Positions 34,213 to 44,738 of a DNA stretch of 64,000 nucleotides are shown piece after piece. Numbering within the stretch: position 1 is the first letter of the stretch; each line of letters starts with the position of its first letter. The notes beneath the pieces were generated by a model. That model searched no databases and was not told the origin of the DNA. It saw only the letters and a program-made list of their open reading frames with translations. The position numbers were made by a program, and so were the translations under genes. Location: contig NZ_FZOH01000012.1 in assembly GCF_900188205.1 (NCBI RefSeq), positions 1-64,000 of the forward strand, read 5' to 3'. This stretch comes from Geodermatophilus saharensis. GTDB taxonomy: Bacteria > Actinomycetota > Actinomycetes > Mycobacteriales > Geodermatophilaceae.

Positions 34213-34881
34213 GTGGCGGTGCTCGGGGTCGACGGCTGGCGCGGGCGGTGGGTGGGGGCGCTGCTCAAGGGGCGGTCGGTCCGCCTGCTGGACCTGCCCG
34301 ACGCCGCCGCCGTCCTCGCCGTGCCCGGCGTGGAGGTGGTCGCCGTCGACATGCCGATCGGCCTGTCCGACGACGGCGTGCGCGCCTGCGACGTCGCCGC
34401 CCGCCGGCGGCTGGGCCGGGCCGGCAGCTCGGTGTTCCCCGCCCCGGTGCGGGCGGTCCTCGGCGCCCGCGACTACGCCCATGCCCGCGAGCTGTCGGTC
34501 GCGGCGACCCGCGGGCGATCACTGTCGGCGCAGTCCTTCCAGCTGACGCGGGCGATCCGCGACCTCGACGACGCCCTCGGGGAGCCGGCCGACCCTCGAG
34601 TCCACGAGGTGCACCCGGAGCTGGCGTTCCGGCAGCTCGACGACCGGGTGCGCGACCCCAAGTCCACGGCGCGGGGCCAGGGACAGCGGCTGCGCGCGCT
34701 CACGCCGGTGATGGACGTCCTGGACGCGCTGTCCGAGGCACCGGAGGGCGTGCCCGCCGTCGACGCGCTCGACGCCTGCGCGGCCGCGTGGTCGGCGCGG
34801 CGGGCGTCCGACGGCGCCGCGGAGTGTGTCGGCGACGGGTCGACCGACGCCCGCGGCCGGCCGATGCGGATCTGCTGGTGA
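34213..34881 (+). CDS. DUF429 family protein (predicted RNase H-fold nuclease)
   Basis: Encodes 222 aa from GTG 34213. MAVLGVDGWRGRWVGALL and VVAVDMPIGLSDDGVRACDVAARRRLG are the DUF429 acidic blocks (Asp in GVDGW and VDMPIG); HEVHPELAFRQLD and DALDACAAAWSARRA are the later ones. The family is predicted to have an RNase H-like fold, role unknown. Its stop overlaps the start of the metallo-hydrolase gene (GTGA). Confidence 0.85.
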   Translation: MAVLGVDGWRGRWVGALLKGRSVRLLDLPDAAAVLAVPGVEVVAVDMPIGLSDDGVRACDVAARRRLGRAGSSVFPAPVRAVLGARDYAHARELSVAATRGRSLSAQSFQLTRAIRDLDDALGEPADPRVHEVHPELAFRQLDDRVRDPKSTARGQGQRLRALTPVMDVLDALSEAPEGVPAVDALDACAAAWSARRASDGAAECVGDGSTDARGRPMRICW

Positions 34882-35637
34882 GCTTCACCGAAGTCGCCGA
34901 CGGCGTGTCGGCCCCGTCCCGGGTCCCGCCCCGAGCGTGCGAGGGGTGGGGAGGACGGGGTCCTTCCGCTCGTCGTCGACACCCGCTCGTCCCTGGCCGA
35001 GGCCGCCGACCTCGCCGCCGCCGTCCGGCGGGTGACCCCCCACCCGTGGACGGTCGTGAACACCCACGCCCACTACGACCACTGCTTCGGCAACGCGGCG
35101 TTCCGGCCGGCGACGGTGTGGGGCACGCGCGGCTGCGCGGCCGCCCTGCGGGCCACCGGGGAGGCGCAGCGGGCGGCGCGGGTCGCCGAGCTGCGCGCCG
35201 CCGGCGACGACGACGCCGCCGAGCAGGTGCGGCGCGCGCCGCTGGACCCGCCGGACGCGCTGGTCGACGACGTGGCGGTGCTCGACGTCGGCGGGGTCGA
35301 GGTGGTGCTGCGGTTCCTCGGTCGCGGGCACACCGGGCACGACCTCGTCGTCGAGGTGGAGGACGGGACCGTGTTCGCCGGCGACCTGGTCGAGGAGGGC
35401 GCCCCGCCCGCCTTCGACGACGCCTTCCCCACCGAGTGGCCGGCGACGCTGGGGCGGCTGCACGCGCTCGCGCGGGGTGCGGTCGTCCCGGGGCACGGCG
35501 CCGTGGTCGACGCGGACTTCGTCGGGGCCCAGCGGGAGGAGCTGCTCGCGGCGCTGGCCGCGGTCCGGGCCGGGGACCTGCACCGGGGGCCCTACGACGC
35601 GGCGACGATGCGGGTCGCCGCCGCCCGGCTGCGCTGA
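34878..35637 (+). pseudogene. MBL-fold metallo-hydrolase interrupted by a palindromic repeat
   Basis: The gene starts at GTG 34878 (overlapping the DUF429 stop) and reads MSFTEVADGV, a normal beginning for this group. A 56-bp palindromic repeat (34910-34965) then replaces the next coding stretch and shifts the frame. From about 34966 another frame reads LPLVVDTRSSLAEAADLAAAV, then the zinc motif NTHAHYDH, then RFLGRGHTGHDLVV, VFAGDLVEEGAPP and VVPGHGAVVDADF. From 35032 the downstream frame is open to the stop, so a truncated enzyme could only be made from an internal start. The hydrolase is probably inactive or lacks its N-terminal strand. Confidence 0.7.
34910..34965. repeat. Palindromic interspersed repeat copy inside the MBL gene
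   Basis: On the minus strand it starts AAGGACCCCGTCC, has core CCCACCCCTCGC...CGCTCGGGGCGGGACC, and ends GGGACGGGGCC; the arms pair. The same core, with different but self-complementary arms, is at 51301-51362. This looks like one family of hairpin elements. Confidence 0.65.
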
Positions 35638-35642
35638 GGCCC

Positions 35643-35717
35643 GTGCACTTCCGCGGATGTGCCCGCACCGGCGTGCACTTCCGCGGAAGTGCACCGGGCA
35701 GATCCGCGGAAGTGCAC
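35643..35717. repeat. Cluster of GTGCACTTCCG palindromes (convergent intergenic)
   Basis: Three copies between convergent genes: an imperfect one at 35643-35664, a perfect 22-bp palindrome at 35673-35694 (GTGCACTTCCG plus its reverse complement) and a half-copy at 35703-35717. The same element occurs at 43083-43136. Confidence 0.85.
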
Positions 35718-35725
35718 GGAGGGAG

Positions 35726-36388
35726 TCAGCGGCGGGTCAGCTGCAGCGCGTCGGCGGGCACCGAGGACATGTCCGGCCCGGAGGTGCGGGTGCGCTTGAG
35801 CTCCCAGAAGTCGGGGAGGTTGGCCAGCAGCACGGCGCCGTCGAAGGCGCGGCCGGCGTCCTCGCCGGTGGGCACCTTGCTGATGACCGGGCCGAAGAAC
35901 GCGACGCCGTCGATGTGCATCACCGGCGTGCCGACGTCGTCGCCGACCGGGTCCATGCCCGCGTGGTGGCTCTTCTCCAGCGCCTCGTCGTACTCGGTGG
36001 AGCCGGCCGCCTCGGCGAGCTCGGCCGGCAGGCCGACCTGCTCCAGCGCCGGGGCGATGATCTCGTCGAGCTCCTTGCCCTCGTGGTGCCGCAGCGCGCC
36101 CATGGCGGTGTAGAGGTCGCCGAGGACCTCCTCGCCGTGCTTCTCCGCGGCGGCGATCGCGACCCGGACCGGGCCGATCGCCTGCTCCATCATCTGCTGG
36201 TACTCCTCCGGCAGGTCCCGCCCGCGGTTGAGCACCGACAGCGACATGACGTGCCAGTGCAGGTCGATGTCGCGGACCTTCGCCGCCTCGAGCACCCAGC
36301 GGCTGGTCAGCCAGGCCCACGGGCACAGCGGGTCGAACCAGAAGTCCACCCGGGCCTTCGTGGGGGCGCTCTGCACTGCCTCGGTCAT
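35726..36388 (-). CDS. DsbA-family oxidoreductase, Rv2466c-like
   Basis: Encodes 220 aa of the thioredoxin-fold DsbA/FrnE group closest to the mycothiol-dependent nitroreductase Rv2466c: [41 protein letters not shown]. The active site reads CPWA, so the second Cys of the CPWC site is replaced by Ala; chemistry would have to be one-Cys, with mycothiol. [26 protein letters not shown] holds the cis-Pro region. Cytosolic, no signal peptide. It lies in a divergent arrangement with the aminopeptidase gene. Confidence 0.85.
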   Translation of the reverse strand: MTEAVQSAPTKARVDFWFDPLCPWAWLTSRWVLEAAKVRDIDLHWHVMSLSVLNRGRDLPEEYQQMMEQAIGPVRVAIAAAEKHGEEVLGDLYTAMGALRHHEGKELDEIIAPALEQVGLPAELAEAAGSTEYDEALEKSHHAGMDPVGDDVGTPVMHIDGVAFFGPVISKVPTGEDAGRAFDGAVLLANLPDFWELKRTRTSGPDMSSVPADALQLTRR

Positions 36389-36522
36389 CGCGGGAACCCG
36401 CCCTTCGTCGTCGTCCGGCCGCCGGCCGCGGCGGCCCGTCCACCGCTCGCAAGTGCCCCGGCCGGGCGGTTGTTCCCCCGTCGCCGCCGGGCGTGTCGGA
36501 CGGCCGTGGGAAGCTGCCGGGC

Positions 36523-39072
<2,550 letters not shown>

Positions 39073-39085
39073 CCCGCACGGCCAC

Positions 39086-39120
39086 GAGGGCCCGGGAGGA
39101 CGGCGTCCTCCCGGGCCCTC
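39086..39120. terminator. Hairpin terminator after pepN
   Basis: GAGGGCCCGGGAGGAC (39086-39101) pairs perfectly with 39105-39120 over a GGC loop. It is 14 bp after the pepN stop, with no T tract. Confidence 0.7.
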
Positions 39121-39142
39121 CGCCGTGTCCCCCGCAGGTGCC

Positions 39143-39314
39143 TTTGTCGCGACATTGGCAGCTCCGCCGCCCGGGAACGGGAGCCTTTGTCGCGATGAAG
39201 GCACCTCCGCCGCCCGGGAACGGGAGCCTTCGTCGCGATGAAGGCACCTCCGCCGCCCGGGAACGGGAGCCGATATCGCGATAAAGGCAGCTCCGCCGCC
39301 TGCGGGCGGGAGCC
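39143..39314. repeat. Four-copy 43-bp tandem array
   Basis: Units at 39143-39185, 39186-39228, 39229-39271 and 39272-39314 without spacers. Each unit opens with a near-palindrome of the form [CT]TTxTCGCGATxAAGGC and ends CGGGAGCC. The last unit is the most diverged (GATATCGCGATAAAGG). It fills most of the 39073-39397 gap between the convergent pepN and DUF5130 genes. Short frames across it are artefacts of the repeat. Confidence 0.9.
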
Positions 39315-39333
39315 GGGGCGGGGCAGGAACGGC

Positions 39334-39368
39334 GGGAGCCCGGCCGGACGGTGTCCGGCCGGGCTCCC
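39334..39368. terminator. Hairpin terminator for the DUF5130 gene
   Basis: GGGAGCCCGGCCGGAC (39334-39349) pairs perfectly with 39353-39368 over a GGT loop. It lies 29 bp beyond the stop of the minus-strand DUF5130 gene. Confidence 0.7.
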
Positions 39369-39397
39369 GGCGTCGGTCGGGGCGCTCGCCCCGGGTG

Positions 39398-39850
39398 TCA
39401 GTGGGTGCGCGCGCTGCGCGGGTGGCCCGCCTGGTCGGACAGCTGCCGCAGGCCGTTGACGATGCCGCCGACGAGGTCGCCGGAGGCGAACGAGTTCGTC
39501 ATCGACAGCACCGCCAGGGCACAGGCCCGGTCGGGCAGCCGGCGGGCGGACGCGGGGCCGGTGACCACCTCGATCACCCGCTGCCCCGGCGAGACGGCGA
39601 GCAGCACCGAGTTCGCCGGGTCGCCGCCGCGGGCGTGCAGCTCCTCGGCGCGGATGCGGGTCTTCGGGCCGAGGTCGCCGATCCAGAGCGTGAAGCGCAG
39701 CCCCGTCTCGCGCGAGGCCATCGTCAGCGCCTCGTCGAGCCGGGCGAGCTCCCGGTAGCTGAAGATCGTGTCGTAGCCCTCGTCGGCCCGGTTGGGCGCG
39801 GTGTCGACGGTGCCCGTGTCGTGGGCCTCGGCCTGCAGGACGCGGGTCAT
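39398..39850 (-). CDS. DUF5130 / TPM-like domain protein
   Basis: Encodes 150 aa. YRELARLDEALTMASRETGLRFTLWIGDLG and DPANSVLLAVSPGQRVIEVVTGP match the DUF5130 group of actinobacterial proteins with a TPM-like fold. No signal peptide or membrane helix, so it is probably cytoplasmic; role unknown. It is 45 bp downstream of a small membrane protein on the same strand. Confidence 0.78.
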   Translation of the reverse strand: MTRVLQAEAHDTGTVDTAPNRADEGYDTIFSYRELARLDEALTMASRETGLRFTLWIGDLGPKTRIRAEELHARGGDPANSVLLAVSPGQRVIEVVTGPASARRLPDRACALAVLSMTNSFASGDLVGGIVNGLRQLSDQAGHPRSARTH

Positions 39851-39895
39851 CGCCGGCCTCCGGAGTGGGTCGTGGGGTGGGTGCGGCTCATCGGG

Positions 39896-40342
39896 TCACC
39901 AGGTCCCGCGCGCGCCGCCGAGCGGGCCGACGGCGGCAGGTGCGGGCGAGGAGTCCGAGGCGATCACGTGGGAACCGATGGTCGACCCGTGGTCCGGGGA
40001 CCCGGCCGCCGTCGCCCCGTGCGCGGTCGCGACCCCCGCGCCGGGGCCGTGCCCGTCGCCGGAGCCGATCGCCGCGGGCTCGCCGTACAGCGAGGACCCG
40101 ACCGCCTGGGTGTCACCGTGGCCCGCGGCGTGCGTGGGGGCGTTCGCCGGCTGCGGCTCGTACCAGACCGGCTCGTGGTCCCACGGCTGGCCCGGCTTGT
40201 ACCGGACGCCCTGGCGCTTGCGTCCGCCCGGCAGGTAGGTCAGCGCCCACAGCAGGAGGTACACGGCCAGCGGCGCGACGAGGAAGACGAGCAGGGTCTC
40301 GACGACGGTCACGACCCGGAATCTACCGCCCGGGGTGATCAC
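39896..40342 (-). CDS. Small single-span membrane protein with Gly/His-rich tail
   Basis: Up to 148 aa; a GTG at 40312 would give a 138-aa form beginning MTVVETLLVFLVAPLAVYLLLWALTYLPGG, which is a single membrane helix. The block GVRYKPGQPWDHEPVWYEPQP follows, conserved-looking in actinobacteria and sometimes near respiratory genes; the tail is low complexity with many Gly, Ala and His. Function unknown. Probably co-transcribed with the DUF5130 gene. Confidence 0.65.
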   Translation of the reverse strand: MITPGGRFRVVTVVETLLVFLVAPLAVYLLLWALTYLPGGRKRQGVRYKPGQPWDHEPVWYEPQPANAPTHAAGHGDTQAVGSSLYGEPAAIGSGDGHGPGAGVATAHGATAAGSPDHGSTIGSHVIASDSSPAPAAVGPLGGARGTW

Positions 40343-41776
40343 CTATGCGTCGGCGTCCCAGCACGGCGGGTGCCGGTGCGCCCACGGCCGGGCCTGCTCC
40401 AGCTGCGCGGCGAGCGCGATCAGCGTGACCTCGTCGGCCGGGCGCCCGACGAGCATCGTGCCCACCGGCAGGCCGTCGTCGGTCCAGTGCAGCGGCACGC
40501 TGACGGCGGGCTGGCCGGTGACGTTGTAGAGCGCGGTGAAGGCGGCGTAGCGCTTCTGGCGCTCGAAGTCGGCCGCGCCGTCGCCGTCGGCGTCGAACCA
40601 GCCCAGCGGTCGCGGCGTCATGGTGGTCACCGGCGCGAGCAGGACGTCGAAGGCGTCGGTGGCCTGGACGTAGCGGCGGGAGAACAGCCGCAGCGCGGTG
40701 AGCGCCTCCATCGCCGACTGCGCCGTCTGGGCCAGCCCGCGGGCGCGCAGCTCCCGGGTGAGCGGCCGCAGCTCCCCCGCCCGCTCCGGCGGCACCGGCA
40801 GCAGCGTCCCCGACAGCGACCACACCCGCTCGAAGGCGCCCAGGACGTCGGGGGTCAGCAGGCCGCCCGGCACGTCGGTGACCTCGTGCCCGAGCGACCC
40901 GAGCAGCCGCGCGGCGTCGTCGAGCGCGGCGGCGACCTCCGGCTGCACCACCGCGCCGGGCATCGGGGACTCCAGCACCCGGCCGATCCGCAGCCGCCCC
41001 ACCGGCCGGTCCGCGGCGCCGAGGAACGTCTCCCCCGGCGGCAGCGGCGGTGCCCAGGCCGCGTCGCCGGTGACCGGCCCGGCCATCGCGTCGAGCAGGG
41101 CCGCGGCGTCGCGCACGGTCCGGGCGATCGGGCCGTTGGTGCCCAGCCCCGTGACGTCGCTGCCGAACGGCGCGTTGCTCACCCGGCCGCGGGCCGGCTT
41201 GATGCCGACCAGGCCGTTGACGCTCGCCGGGATGCGGATCGAGCCGCCGCCGTCGCTGCCCTGCGCGACGGGCAACATCCCCGCGGCGACGGCCACCGCC
41301 GCCCCGCCGCTGGAGCCGCCGGCCAGCCGGGCGGGGTCCCAGGGGCAGCGCGCGGGGCCGACGAGGTCGTTGTCGGTGTAGCAGGGGAACCCGAACTCCG
41401 GCGTGCTCGTCTTGCCCAGACTGATCGTCCCGGCGGCGGCGAGCTTGGTGACGACGGCGTCGTCGACGGTGGGGACGAAGTCGGCGAAGACCGTGGAGCC
41501 GAACGTGGTGCGCACGCCGGCGGTGTTGTTGAGGTCCTTGATCGCGGTCGGGACGCCCAGCAGCGGCGGCAGCTCGCCCCCGCGCCGCGCCACCCGGTCG
41601 GCCCTCGCGGCGGCGGCCAGCGCCCGCTCGGGCGTGACGGTGACGAAGGCGCCGAGCCCGCCGTCGAGCGCCTCGATCCGGGACAGGGCGTGCCGCACCA
41701 GCTCGGTGGGGCTCACGTCCCCCGCCCGGACGGCGGCCGCCTGCTCCAGTGCGGTGAGGTCGTGCAGCTGCGTCAC
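40343..41776 (-). CDS. Amidase (amidase-signature family)
   Basis: Encodes 477 aa from GTG 41776. The Ser-cisSer-Lys triad is visible: Lys80 in PTAIKDLNN, Ser155 in AGGSSGG and nucleophile Ser179 in GSDGGGSIRIPA. It hydrolyses carboxamides; substrate unknown. It could in principle act on amides made by a nitrile hydratase, but the split nitrile hydratase is 39 kb away. It is divergent from kynureninase by 37 bp. Confidence 0.9.
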   Translation of the reverse strand: MTQLHDLTALEQAAAVRAGDVSPTELVRHALSRIEALDGGLGAFVTVTPERALAAAARADRVARRGGELPPLLGVPTAIKDLNNTAGVRTTFGSTVFADFVPTVDDAVVTKLAAAGTISLGKTSTPEFGFPCYTDNDLVGPARCPWDPARLAGGSSGGAAVAVAAGMLPVAQGSDGGGSIRIPASVNGLVGIKPARGRVSNAPFGSDVTGLGTNGPIARTVRDAAALLDAMAGPVTGDAAWAPPLPPGETFLGAADRPVGRLRIGRVLESPMPGAVVQPEVAAALDDAARLLGSLGHEVTDVPGGLLTPDVLGAFERVWSLSGTLLPVPPERAGELRPLTRELRARGLAQTAQSAMEALTALRLFSRRYVQATDAFDVLLAPVTTMTPRPLGWFDADGDGAADFERQKRYAAFTALYNVTGQPAVSVPLHWTDDGLPVGTMLVGRPADEVTLIALAAQLEQARPWAHRHPPCWDADA

Positions 41777-41813
41777 GGGGGGCGACGCTAGCCGGGGCCG
41801 GTACACAGGACCC

Positions 41814-43079
41814 GTGGACCTCACCCGCGCCGCCGCCGAGGCGCTCGACGACGCCGACCCCCTCGCCGGGTTCCGCAGCCGCTTCGCCGGCACCGACGAC
41901 GACGGCCCCGACCGGCTGCTCTACCTCGACGGCAACTCGCTGGGCCGCATGCCGCTGGACACCCCGGCGGCGCTGGCCCGGATCGCCGAGGAGGAGTGGG
42001 GCCGCGGGCTGGTGGGCTCGTGGGCGTCGTGGATCGACGTCGGCACGCGGGTCGGCGACGTCATCGGCACCGGCGTCCTGGGGGCCCGGCCCGGCGAGGT
42101 GCTGCTGGCCGACTCCACGTCGGTCGACCTCTACAAGCTGCTCGTGGCCGCCGCCGACGCCCGCCCCGGCCGCGACGTGCTGGTGTGCTCCGCCGACGAC
42201 TTCCCCACCGACCGCTACGTCGTCGCCGGGGTGGCCGCCGCCCGCGGGATGACCGTCCGCGAGGTGCCCGCCGACGTCGACGAGGGCCTCGACCCGGCGG
42301 TGCTGGCCGGCGCGCTGGACGAGCGGGTCGCCGTCGTCGTGCTGTCGGTGGTGGCCTACCGGTCCGGGGCGCTGGCCGACGTCGCGGCGGTCACGGCGAC
42401 CGCGCGCGAGGCCGGCGCGCTGGTGCTCTGGGACCTCTCGCACGCGGCGGGAGCGGTGACCCTGGACCTCGCGGCCACCGGCGTCGACCTCGCCGTCGGC
42501 TGTACCTACAAGTACCTCAACGGCGGGCCCGGGGCGCCGGCCTTCCTCTACGTGCGGCGGGAGCTGCAGGAGCAGCTGCGGCAGCCGATCTGGGGCTGGT
42601 TCGGTCAGCGCGACCAGTTCGCGATGGGCCCGGCCTACGACCCGGCACCCGGCATCGACCGCTTCGGTGTCGGCACCCCGCCGGTGCTCGCCGCCGCGGC
42701 GGTGGAGGTGGGCGCCGCGCTGGTGGCCGAGGCCGGGATCGACCGGCTGGCGGCCAAGGGGCGGGCGATGACCGACCTGCTGGTGGCGCTGGCCGACGCC
42801 TGCCTCACCCCGCACGGGACGGTGCTGGCCAGCCCGCGCGACCCGGCCCGCCGCGGGTCGCACGTGACGCTGGCGCACCCGGCGGCGTGGCAGCTGACCC
42901 AGGCGCTGGTCGACCGCGGCGTCGTCCCCGACTTCCGCACTCCCCACCGGGTGCGGCTGGGCCCGGCCCCGCTGTACACGCGGTTCGTCGACGTCTGGGA
43001 CGCCGTCGACCGCTTCCGTGCCCTGCTCGAGGACGGCGCCTGGCGCGACTACCCGCAGGAGCGCTCCCGCGTCACCTGA
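41814..43079 (+). CDS. kynU: Kynureninase
   Basis: Encodes 421 aa of the PLP fold-type I kynureninase family. LLYLDGNSLGRMP, DSTSVDLYKLL, WDLSHAAGAVTLDL and the Schiff-base Lys233 in CTYKYLNGGPGAPAFLYV are characteristic; GWFGQRDQFAM follows. It cleaves kynurenine to anthranilate and alanine. The other kynurenine-pathway genes are not in the window. Start GTG 41814. The 3' end is marked by the 43083-43136 palindromes. Confidence 0.93.
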   Translation: MDLTRAAAEALDDADPLAGFRSRFAGTDDDGPDRLLYLDGNSLGRMPLDTPAALARIAEEEWGRGLVGSWASWIDVGTRVGDVIGTGVLGARPGEVLLADSTSVDLYKLLVAAADARPGRDVLVCSADDFPTDRYVVAGVAAARGMTVREVPADVDEGLDPAVLAGALDERVAVVVLSVVAYRSGALADVAAVTATAREAGALVLWDLSHAAGAVTLDLAATGVDLAVGCTYKYLNGGPGAPAFLYVRRELQEQLRQPIWGWFGQRDQFAMGPAYDPAPGIDRFGVGTPPVLAAAAVEVGAALVAEAGIDRLAAKGRAMTDLLVALADACLTPHGTVLASPRDPARRGSHVTLAHPAAWQLTQALVDRGVVPDFRTPHRVRLGPAPLYTRFVDVWDAVDRFRALLEDGAWRDYPQERSRVT

Positions 43080-43082
43080 GCC

Positions 43083-43136
43083 GTGCACTTCCGCGGAAGT
43101 GCACGGGAGGGTCCGGGCACTTCCGCGGAGGTGCCC
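43083..43136. repeat. Pair of GTGCACTTCCG-type palindromes
   Basis: A perfect 22-bp palindrome at 43083-43104 (same sequence as 35673-35694) and a variant at 43115-43136 where GTGCAC has become GGGCAC and the opposite arm has changed to GTGCCC, keeping pairing. They sit between the convergent kynureninase and SCO6745-family genes. Confidence 0.85.
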
Positions 43137-43139
43137 GGG

Positions 43140-44003
43140 TCAGACGGCGTCGGGGGCGACGCCGATCGGGTTGCGGTCGGGGAACAGCCCCGCGGCGACG
43201 ACGGCGCGGCGCACCGGGACGAGCAGCTCGGCCAGCCGGTCGCAGCCGGTGTCACCGAGTGCACGCCAGGGCCCGACGGCGAGACGGTCGGTGTCGGCCT
43301 CGATCGCGGTGGTCATCGCCAGCCCCTCGGCGCTCAGCTCCGCGCCGTCGAGCCAGCCTCGGTCGGTGAGCTCGCGGGCGGCGGCGTGCCACGCGTCGTC
43401 GTCCCACCCGCGGGCGCGCTGCAGCCACTCCCGGTCGACCCGCCCGGCCGCCGCCACGAGCACGTGCGCGGCCGCACCGGACACCTCGCGCTGCAGCAGC
43501 GCGGCGTTGTGCCCGTCGCCGCGGTGCTCGCGCAGCGTCGTCACCGCCTGCCACAGCACCAGGTGCGGCCGGTCGGGCCAGGGCAGGCCGGTGTTGGCCG
43601 CGGCGAGCGGGCGCCCGGGCAGGTCGACCGCCTCGGCGGCCCCCCGGGCCAGCGCCGCGGCCTCCGCCGCCTCGGCCGAGTCCACCCACTCCCCCAGCAC
43701 CCGGCGCACCACGGCGTCGACCGCGGCCAGCCGGGCCTCGAGGGCCTCCGCCGGGGTCACCGCCGACCACACGTCCGGGACCCGGCGGGCGACGAAGGCC
43801 GGGGCGAAGTTGTAGAAGGTCGCCGTCACGACCTCGGGCCCGACCGGCCCCAGCGGCGCCGCGCGCAGCGCGAAGTACGTCGCCCAGAAGCCGGTCACGC
43901 CGGCCTCCTCGGCCGCCGAGCGGGTCTCGTCGGCGAAGTAGGTGACCGCGTGCAGCGGCTCGGCCAGCGCCCACAGCCGGCGGGCGGTGCCCGCAGACGT
44001 CAT
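43140..44003 (-). CDS. SCO6745-family protein
   Basis: Encodes 287 aa. LWALAEPLHAVTYFADETRSAAEEAGVTGFWATYFALRAAPLGPVG and ATFYNFAPAFVARRVPDVW are signatures of the actinobacterial SCO6745 family of helical proteins of unknown function; WDDDAWHAAARELTDRGWLD lies near the end. No motif for catalysis is clear. Start ATG 44003 overlaps the HNH gene stop (ATGA), so it is co-translated with it. Confidence 0.8.
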   Translation of the reverse strand: MTSAGTARRLWALAEPLHAVTYFADETRSAAEEAGVTGFWATYFALRAAPLGPVGPEVVTATFYNFAPAFVARRVPDVWSAVTPAEALEARLAAVDAVVRRVLGEWVDSAEAAEAAALARGAAEAVDLPGRPLAAANTGLPWPDRPHLVLWQAVTTLREHRGDGHNAALLQREVSGAAAHVLVAAAGRVDREWLQRARGWDDDAWHAAARELTDRGWLDGAELSAEGLAMTTAIEADTDRLAVGPWRALGDTGCDRLAELLVPVRRAVVAAGLFPDRNPIGVAPDAV

Positions 44004-44608
44004 GCCGACACGCTCTCGGGGACGCCGAGCCACTCCCGCCAGCGGGGGTCCACCGTCCGCGCACCGAGCAGCCGCCACGCCGCCCCGCTGGGCGTGCGGG
44101 GCGGGTTCGGCAGCTTCCAGCCGAGCTCGGCCAGGGAGCGGTCGGCCTTGGTGTGGTTGCACCGGCGGCAGGCGGCGACGACGTTGTCCCAGGTGTGCGT
44201 GCCGCCCCGGCTGCGGGGCACCACGTGGTCGATGCTGGTCGCCGAGCTGCCGCAGTAGACGCAGGTCTGCCCGTCGCGGGTGAACACCGCCCGGCGCGAC
44301 AGCGGCACCTGCGCCGGGTAGGGCACCCGCACGTACCGGGTCAGCCGGACGACGACGGGCACCGGCAGGCTCACCCTCTCGGCGTGGACGACCTCGGCGG
44401 CGGCGTCGACCGGCACCGCCTTGTCGGCCAGGACCAGCACGATCGCGCGGCGGCTGGAGACCACGCACAGCGGTTCGTAGGTGGCGTTGAGCAGCAGCGT
44501 GGCCGACGTCGTGCCGGACGAGGGCACGGGCAGCCGGGGGACGGGGACGGGGTCGCGTCGCGGACCTGGGTGGCCCACCGGCGACGACCCGGACGCGGAA
44601 CGCGACAC
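44000..44608 (-). CDS. HNH endonuclease domain protein
   Basis: Encodes 202 aa from GTG 44608 (GGAGG 8 bp upstream). The HNH core is CVYCGSSATSIDHVVPRSRGGTHTWDNVVAACRRCNHTKADR, with zinc-ribbon CxxC pairs and the catalytic His in IDH. The N-terminal half (LLLNATYEPLCVVSSRRAIVLVLADKAV) is the common actinobacterial HNH partner region. It nicks or cuts DNA; not obviously part of a mobile element. Divergent from the prolyl oligopeptidase gene. Confidence 0.9.
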   Translation of the reverse strand: MSRSASGSSPVGHPGPRRDPVPVPRLPVPSSGTTSATLLLNATYEPLCVVSSRRAIVLVLADKAVPVDAAAEVVHAERVSLPVPVVVRLTRYVRVPYPAQVPLSRRAVFTRDGQTCVYCGSSATSIDHVVPRSRGGTHTWDNVVAACRRCNHTKADRSLAELGWKLPNPPRTPSGAAWRLLGARTVDPRWREWLGVPESVSA

Positions 44609-44738
44609 GGAGCACCTCCGACGCCCCGGACCGCCATACCAGGGCGGCCCGCGGGCAGGACCATCCTGCCCTGACCTGGGCACCCGGCGCTCGCGGGAAG
44701 CCGCGCTCCCCCGGACTCCGGCCGTTACGGTCGTGCGG

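Noticed and set aside
39143..39314. CRISPR array
   Set aside because: The four 43-bp units are contiguous with no spacers, and no cas gene is in the window.
40343..41776. Amidase as the second step of the nitrile hydratase pathway
   Set aside because: The genes are 39 kb apart with no shared context; nothing in the sequence links them.
44000..44608. Restriction or toxin role for the HNH protein
   Set aside because: It matches the widespread chromosomal HNH group and has no methylase, immunity or toxin delivery gene beside it.
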